A DNA stretch of 9,050 bases from Sphingomonas sp. (GTDB taxonomy: Bacteria; Pseudomonadota; Alphaproteobacteria; Sphingomonadales; Sphingomonadaceae). Location: positions 1-9,050 of the forward strand of contig JASLBO010000265.1 of NCBI GenBank assembly GCA_030146605.1. The letters are read 5' to 3'. The notes beneath the pieces are model-generated. The model saw only the letters and a program-made list of their open reading frames with translations, did not search any database and was not told the DNA's origin. Below, in pieces: positions 6,122-9,050 of this stretch. Positions within the stretch are counted from its first letter, which is position 1. Every line of letters starts with the position of its first letter. Position numbers and translations under genes: made by a program.

Positions 6122-6384
6122 ACGTCGCGTTCTGGCCGACGGCGTGGGACGACTATCGCCATTGGCAGCAACACGATCCCAAATTGTTGGACAAGATCAA
6201 CGTGCTGATCGAGGAGTGCCGGCGGCACCCGTTCAAAGGCACCGGCAAGCCCGAACCGCTCGGCGGCAATCTGTCGGGCTGGTGGTCTCGGCGGATTAGC
6301 CACGAGCATCGGCTGGTGTATCGCGTGGCGGGGACCGGCACGGATCAGACGCTGCAGGTGGCGCAGTGCCGGTATCATTATTGA
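6118..6384 (+). CDS. yoeB: YoeB/Txe-family mRNA interferase toxin
   Basis: An 88-residue ribosome-dependent endoribonuclease that cuts mRNA in the ribosomal A site when released from its antitoxin. It has the YoeB fold signature HWQQHDPKLLDKINVLIEEC, RHPFKGTGKPEPLGGNLSGWWSRRI, HEHRLVYRV and the terminal CRYHY. Glu46, Arg65 and the terminal His87-Tyr88 line up with the catalytic Glu46, Arg65, His83 and Tyr84 of the E. coli protein, so the toxin looks active. The GTG start overlaps the antitoxin stop by four bases. Its stop is 21 bases before the operator palindrome of a second toxin-antitoxin operon. Confidence 0.93.
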   Translation: MNVAFWPTAWDDYRHWQQHDPKLLDKINVLIEECRRHPFKGTGKPEPLGGNLSGWWSRRISHEHRLVYRVAGTGTDQTLQVAQCRYHY

Positions 6385-6405
6385 TCGACCGTGCGGGGGA
6401 GACAC

Positions 6406-6425
6406 TCGCTATACATGTATAGCGA
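6406..6425. promoter_or_regulatory. Perfect 20-bp palindrome, operator of the second TA operon
   Basis: TCGCTATACA and its exact reverse complement meet at 6415/6416, a perfect 20-bp palindrome. It includes TATACA (6410-6415), which could be a -10 box; no good -35 is seen at the right distance. AAGGGG follows at 6425-6430 and ATG at 6438. Ribbon-helix-helix antitoxins bind such palindromes, so this is the likely autoregulatory operator. Confidence 0.65.
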
Positions 6426-6451
6426 AGGGGCGTGGCTATGTTGCTGTACGA

Positions 6452-6655
6452 TTGGACGCCGATACCGAAGCGCGGCTCGAGGCGCTGGCGGCGCGGACCG
6501 GGCGCACCAAGACCTTCTATGCAGGCGAGGCGATCGCGGCGCATCTCGACGATCTGGAGGATCTCTACCTCGCCGAGGAGCGGCTGTGCGATTTCCGGGA
6601 CGGCGACGCGATCCCGCTTGCCGACCTGAAGGCCGAGCTTGGCCTGGAAGATTGA
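6452..6655 (+). CDS. RelB-like ribbon-helix-helix antitoxin, start apparently frameshifted
   Basis: Antitoxin partner of the RelE-type toxin that overlaps it. The open part reads LDADTEARLEALAARTGRTK, TFYAGEAIAAHLDDLEDLYL, AEERLCDFRDGDAIPLADLK and ends ELGLED, the pattern of ribbon-helix-helix antitoxins that usually begin MLAVRLDAETEARL. Here the codons for VAVRL are in frame just upstream (6440-6454), but no ATG is in frame. The only ATG with a Shine-Dalgarno (AAGGGG, 7 bases before ATG 6438) is in another frame, and one extra G after 6443 would restore MLAVRLDADTEARL exactly. So the gene either has a one-base deletion, uses TTG at 6452 and lacks the DNA-binding beta strand, or the sequence has an error. 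Confidence 0.75.
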   Translation: MDADTEARLEALAARTGRTKTFYAGEAIAAHLDDLEDLYLAEERLCDFRDGDAIPLADLKAELGLED

Positions 6656-6905
6656 GTTCCTGCCCGAGGCGGCGAAGGAACTGAAGAAGCTCGACCGCAC
6701 GGCGGCGGCACGAATTCTCAAGACGCTGGAAGAGCGAATCGCGGTGCTGGACGATCCGCGCACGCTGGGCAGTGTGCTGACCGGGGACCATGCGGACTAT
6801 TGGCGCTGGCGGATCGGGGGCTATCGCGTGGTGGCGCGGATCGAGGATGACCGGCTGCTGATCCTGGTGGTGCGGGTGGAGCGGAGGCGGGAGGTTTATC
6901 GGTGA
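6639..6905 (+). CDS. RelE/ParE-family toxin
   Basis: An 88-residue toxin of the RelE type, which as a family cuts mRNA on the ribosome. It begins (TTG start) AWKIEFLPEAAKELKKLDR, continues TAAARILKTLEERIAVLDDP, has DYWRWRIGGYRVVARIED and ends VVRVERRREVYR. This arrangement, with the conserved arginine at GYR63 and the terminal R-x-x-x-V-Y-R with Tyr87, is standard for RelE proteins close to the MAWKIEF group. It overlaps the antitoxin by 17 bases, the usual coupling for this pair, with AAGG about 8 bases upstream. Nothing in it looks damaged, which makes the apparent defect in its antitoxin notable. Confidence 0.9.
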   Translation: MAWKIEFLPEAAKELKKLDRTAAARILKTLEERIAVLDDPRTLGSVLTGDHADYWRWRIGGYRVVARIEDDRLLILVVRVERRREVYR

Positions 6906-6913
6906 GGTGGGTG

Positions 6914-7002
6914 AGTTTAGTAAACTGTTACTGTAATTCGATGCCGTTGAATGCACCGATTTTCGGCGCTGAAGGTCGGGAAGTAGGTAGATAAAATTAT
7001 CT
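6914..7002. repeat. AT-rich short palindromes between convergent genes
   Basis: The 111 bases between the toxin stop and the end of the convergent HARE-HTH gene are clearly AT-richer than the left side. They hold AGTTTAGTAAACT (6914-6926, perfect around a central G) and AGATAA-AA-TTATCT (6989-7002). Neither has a GC stem with a T-run, so bidirectional termination is only a weak possibility. Confidence 0.35.
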
Positions 7003-7016
7003 GTCTGGACATGACA

Positions 7017-7451
7017 TTATTTTTTCTTTGGTAGCGCCATATCTTTTGGCCAGTACCCTTGATCTTCGACAGTTCTAAATTTCCCAGAACGCCATATATT
7101 AGTACCGAAAACCTTATTCTTGTCTCGACCCGGAAGCGAGAACCCTTGCTTTTCAAGTGCAAGCACAAGCTCACCGCGCTTCATAGGGCGGCGCTCTTGA
7201 ATTATTAGTTTGCGCGCAGCCTCGATCGCGCGAGCAATTTCCGCTGCCTGCGCCGCCCTCGAGGAGGGTCGTTGATAAAAGCTGAGTTGCCCCGCCGCTT
7301 CCGCAGCAGATTCGCTCGATTCTGAATCGGCTCGCTCTAAAAGTCCGTAATACAACGAGATCAAACTATCGAGTGCTCCAAGTTCTTTGAGCAAAATTCC
7401 CTTCCTTATTAGCATCTTATCTAAGATATCGCGGATATTTTCGTTCGCCAT
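7017..7451 (-). CDS. Stand-alone HARE-HTH-like (winged-helix) protein
   Basis: A 144-residue protein. Residues 1-45 are helical and probably coiled coil (RDILDKMLIRKGILLKELGA). A Ser/Ala/Glu-rich linker follows (42-75). The C-terminal domain at about 75-138 (ARAIEAARKLIIQERRPMKR, then GELVLALEKQGFSLPG, KNKVFGTNIWRSGKFRTVED, GYWPKD) looks like a HARE-HTH winged helix, in which a short three-helix unit is followed by an S-x-x-F-x-x-x-x-G-x-W-L pattern. That domain is known from the RNA polymerase delta subunit, chromatin proteins and restriction enzymes, and is thought to read DNA. There is no nuclease or other catalytic part. The gene is AT-rich compared with its neighbours and stands alone, suggesting transfer. 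The ATG at 7451 has a TATAGA-like box about 12 bases upstream and no Shine-Dalgarno. Confidence 0.65.
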   Translation of the reverse strand: MANENIRDILDKMLIRKGILLKELGALDSLISLYYGLLERADSESSESAAEAAGQLSFYQRPSSRAAQAAEIARAIEAARKLIIQERRPMKRGELVLALEKQGFSLPGRDKNKVFGTNIWRSGKFRTVEDQGYWPKDMALPKKK

Positions 7452-7803
7452 TGGCTATCTATATCACAATCAGAATGGGATTATCTACCTAGTTTGAAGG
7501 CACTCCGAGTGCTTAGGCAATTCTGGGGTTTACTTGGGTGAGTATCGTGGTAAATATATGCGGTACCATTTCGATAGGACCGCATCGGTGGTTCGGGAGG
7601 AACGCGAAAGACGCATAAAAAGGGGCGCCTAGAAACGCAGAAGGGTCGACCTTTCGGCCGACCCTCCCCGTAGAAGCCTGCGACCGGAATCGCGAAGCCT
7701 CCCGCTGCAACTAGAGATTCGCATTTCCCGTCGTCGGAATCAACACCGGATCGCTTCATTAGCGCCCGGTTCAGCGGCTTTGCCGCGAGACGAAGGAACG
7801 AAA
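7452..7803. other. Intergenic region with one GNRA-capped hairpin
   Basis: No convincing gene is seen in these 352 bases. A minus-strand open frame crosses it (to 7481) but has no ribosome site and no recognisable sequence. The clearest structure is at 7643-7664: on the minus strand GGGTCGGCC-GAAA-GGTCGACCC forms nine pairs (one G-U) closed by a GAAA tetraloop; on the plus strand the same position is an A-C mismatch. A TTTTT run lies 21 bases beyond on the minus strand. GCGGC-TTT-GCCGC (7774-7786) forms a second small hairpin just before the ribosome site of the next gene. Confidence 0.4.
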
Positions 7804-7986
7804 ATGACCTACATGGAAAATCGTAAGCCGATCGGTACCACTGCGCGCACCGGCGAGGTGTGCCCCGAGTCGGGTGTCTGGCAGTCAATCTCGACGCCCA
7901 GCACCACTGCTCCCATTGCGAAGGGTAACCGCATGCCGCCGTACAACGCCGCCGCCGTTACTTGGAAGCTGATCCGCTACGCATAA
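7804..7986 (+). CDS. Small conserved-looking protein of 60 residues
   Basis: A 60-residue cytosolic protein with no signal peptide. The ATG at 7804 has a strong Shine-Dalgarno AAGGA six bases upstream, which together with normal codon use argues that it is real. The sequence has a compact pattern: PIGTTARTGEVCPESGVWQS, then PSTTAPIAKGNRMPPY and AVTWKLIRYA. The TGEVCPESGVW turn and the KGN.MPPY...TW end resemble small YjzC-like proteins and other short beta-rich domains that I know only as uncharacterised. One cysteine only, so no zinc site by itself. It stands alone between divergent-looking neighbours; a GC-rich palindrome follows at 8013-8026. Function unknown. Confidence 0.7.
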   Translation: MTYMENRKPIGTTARTGEVCPESGVWQSISTPSTTAPIAKGNRMPPYNAAAVTWKLIRYA

Positions 7987-8012
7987 CATTAGCGGGCTCG
8001 TCGGCAGACAGC

Positions 8013-8026
8013 AGGCGGGCCCGCCT
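8013..8026. repeat. 14-bp GC palindrome downstream of the small gene
   Basis: AGGCGGGCCCGCCT is a perfect palindrome 26 bases after the small gene's stop. GCGGGC at 7992-7997 can instead pair with GCCCGC at 8019-8024 to make a stem with a 21-base loop. No T-run follows, so a terminator role is possible but weakly supported. Confidence 0.3.
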
Positions 8027-8071
8027 TGCCCGAGAGGCACCTCTAAAGGAGTGGATGCGCTGACAAGGGGC

Positions 8072-8263
8072 TCAGTCATGCTCGCGTCCGCCAGCCCCCA
8101 TGTACAGATCGCTCCCGCTCTCCTTGGACACCTGGTCATCTCTTCCATGCCCTAGAGCGGGGCGGCCTTGTGGCGGCGGCGGTTTCTGAGCCCGTCGGCC
8201 CGGTCGCGAAAAGCCCTTCGGCGCCGTGTTCTGCTTGCCGGCGAATTCCCCCACTTCCTGCAA
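8072..8263 (-). CDS. Unrecognised short reading frame ending LYMGAGGREHD
   Basis: A minus-strand frame of up to 63 codons from a TTG at 8263, with no ribosome site; the frame is open upstream to 8410 without an ATG. It reads EVGEFAGKQNTAPKGFSRPG, a basic proline-rich PPPPQGRPALGHGRDDQVSK, and ends ESGSDLYMGAGGREHD. The last 15 residues match the end of another frame at the right edge of the window (TGSELYMGTNGREHD) and the DNA is similar there too, so this end is under coding constraint or was recently duplicated. It is either a small gene after the signal-peptide gene or the displaced 3' end of a longer gene. I do not recognise the family. Confidence 0.4.
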   Translation of the reverse strand: MQEVGEFAGKQNTAPKGFSRPGRRAQKPPPPQGRPALGHGRDDQVSKESGSDLYMGAGGREHD

Positions 8264-8330
8264 ATCTGCGTCGAGCGGAATTTGGCCTGCCCATCGAGTA
8301 GAAATGCGCGGTCCGGCGCTTCCCGCCGCG

Positions 8331-8906
8331 TCAGGCCGTAATCGCGCGCGGCGCGTCGGGATCCGGTAGCGGATCGGCTGGCAGGCAGAGCCCGCATCCC
8401 CATATTTCGATCACGCGCTCGAAACGGCCGGTGCCGCGGCTGTGCGTGGCGGTCATCCGGATCCGGCGGGGAATGATGCTGGCGCCGTCATATTCGGGGA
8501 CGATCTCGAGCCGGTTGATCCGGTCCTGCTCGATATAGCGGGACAGCGAGTCGACCAGTTGCGCATGGGACAGGGCAGCTTCGGGGGGAACGTAGCCGGT
8601 GTTGACCCGCGTGTTCGGACCGCCCAGCTCGACCGGGAAGAAGTGGATCTTCACGAGCAGGCGCTTGCGGACCAGCTTGCCGGCCTCGGCCCTGGTGGTG
8701 ATTGCGGCGTAATCGAGTGCGAGGGGCGGGGCCGGGATGCGGATTTGCTGTCCCGCCAGCGAAGCGGTCGCCGGCGCGAGGGAGAAGGCGGGCAGCATCA
8801 ATGCTGCGCATAGCGCCCTCCCGCCCAGGCCGCTCCGTCGCGCCGTTTCGCTTCGCTGCTTCACCGCCCCCCGCCCGCAAGAACGCCGAGGCCAGACTAT
8901 CGGCAT
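8331..8906 (-). CDS. Exported protein of unknown function
   Basis: A protein of up to 191 residues with an N-terminal export signal: basic residues (RRSGLGGR), a hydrophobic core ALCAALMLPAFSLA and PATASLAG, with cleavage likely after TASLA. The mature part (about 140 residues) is mixed: LVRKRLLVKIHFFPVELGG, TRVNTGYVPPEAALSHAQLV, SLSRYIEQDRINRLEIVPEY and RFERVIEIWGCGLCLPAD, alternating short strands and helices. A Cys-Gly-Leu-Cys pair near the end may form a disulphide in the periplasm. I do not recognise the family. The ATG at 8906 (GAGG just upstream) is taken, but a GTG at 8864 would give a more normal signal peptide; an ATG at 8937 opens a competing frame. It lies between two frames with the same C-terminal peptide. 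Confidence 0.6.
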   Translation of the reverse strand: MPIVWPRRSCGRGAVKQRSETARRSGLGGRALCAALMLPAFSLAPATASLAGQQIRIPAPPLALDYAAITTRAEAGKLVRKRLLVKIHFFPVELGGPNTRVNTGYVPPEAALSHAQLVDSLSRYIEQDRINRLEIVPEYDGASIIPRRIRMTATHSRGTGRFERVIEIWGCGLCLPADPLPDPDAPRAITA

Positions 8907-9002
8907 TCGCCTCGGCTTTGGCGGAAAGCTTGTCCATTTCGGAGGCGACTTTGCAGGGGGCTGCGCGTCCGTTTCCCGTCGGGCCGGTCAGAGATGGCAG
9001 CC

Positions 9003-9050
9003 TCAGTCGTGCTCGCGCCCGTTGGTGCCCATATAGAGTTCGCTGCCGGT
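9003..9050 (-). CDS. 3' end of a gene entering from the right, ends LYMGTNGREHD
   Basis: Only the last 15 codons are in the window: on the minus strand they read TGSELYMGTNGREHD and stop at TGA (9003-9005). They match the end of the frame that stops at 8072 at 11 of 15 residues, with conservative changes (E/D in GSELYMG). The gene is cut by the window edge, so its function and length cannot be told. It is upstream of, and in the same direction as, the exported protein. Confidence 0.5.
   Translation of the reverse strand, partial: TGSELYMGTNGREHD

Noticed and set aside
7680..7800. A tRNA remnant or phage attachment site before the small gene.
   Set aside because: No T-arm consensus, cloverleaf or flanking direct repeat could be found.
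7481..7888. A 135-codon minus-strand open frame.
   Set aside because: No ribosome site, no recognised motif, and it overlaps the better supported small gene at 7804.
8488..8937. A minus-strand frame from ATG 8937 beginning MDKLSAKAEANADSLASAFL.
   Set aside because: The first 30 codons look plausible, but no ribosome site precedes it and the rest is an Arg/Pro/Gly shadow of the exported protein's frame. It might be a short upstream reading frame, but not a separate gene on present evidence.

Overview
The window looks like chromosomal DNA of a carotenoid-producing alphaproteobacterium, most likely a sphingomonad (Sphingomonas or a relative). The reasons are the high GC content of most of it, a crtY-crtI carotenoid pair, a DUF2585 membrane protein, a sterol-desaturase-type hydroxylase followed by a DUF2141 protein, and a HTH protein of a type common in that group. 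Taxonomy is inferred from gene content only.

Layout. (1) 1-1902, minus strand: the N-terminal half of phytoene desaturase crtI runs off the left edge; lycopene beta-cyclase crtY lies upstream and overlaps it by ATGA. (2) 2021-2635, minus: a beta-class-like glutathione S-transferase, separated from crtY by a hairpin with a T-run (probable terminator). (3) 2713-5028, plus: a tight run of a TetR-family regulator (divergent from the GST, with two related palindromes between them), a DUF2585 membrane protein, a di-iron membrane hydroxylase and a secreted DUF2141 protein, with coupled or overlapping junctions. (4) 5029-6905: an accessory stretch. It holds a three-copy ~33-bp degenerate tandem repeat, a short HTH protein (minus), an apparent remnant of a gene 3' end, and two type II toxin-antitoxin operons in tandem (YefM-YoeB, then a ribbon-helix-helix antitoxin with a RelE-type toxin). 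The second antitoxin appears to have lost one base just after its natural start codon. (5) 7017-7451, minus: a stand-alone HARE-HTH-like protein in visibly AT-richer DNA. (6) 7804-7986, plus: a 60-residue conserved-looking small protein with a good ribosome binding site. (7) 8072-9050, minus: a signal-peptide protein of unknown function lies between two reading frames that end in nearly the same peptide (LYMG..GREHD), which suggests a duplicated module.

How it fits together. CrtI and CrtY act in sequence (phytoene to lycopene to beta-carotene). The hydroxylase may modify the carotenoid rings, which is inference from family and location. The GST/TetR pair reads as a small inducible detoxification unit. 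From about 5030 rightwards the window is accessory DNA (toxin-antitoxin modules, gene remnant, low-GC gene, duplicated unknown module), typical of a recombination-prone segment. No tRNA, rRNA, CRISPR array or transposase gene was found.
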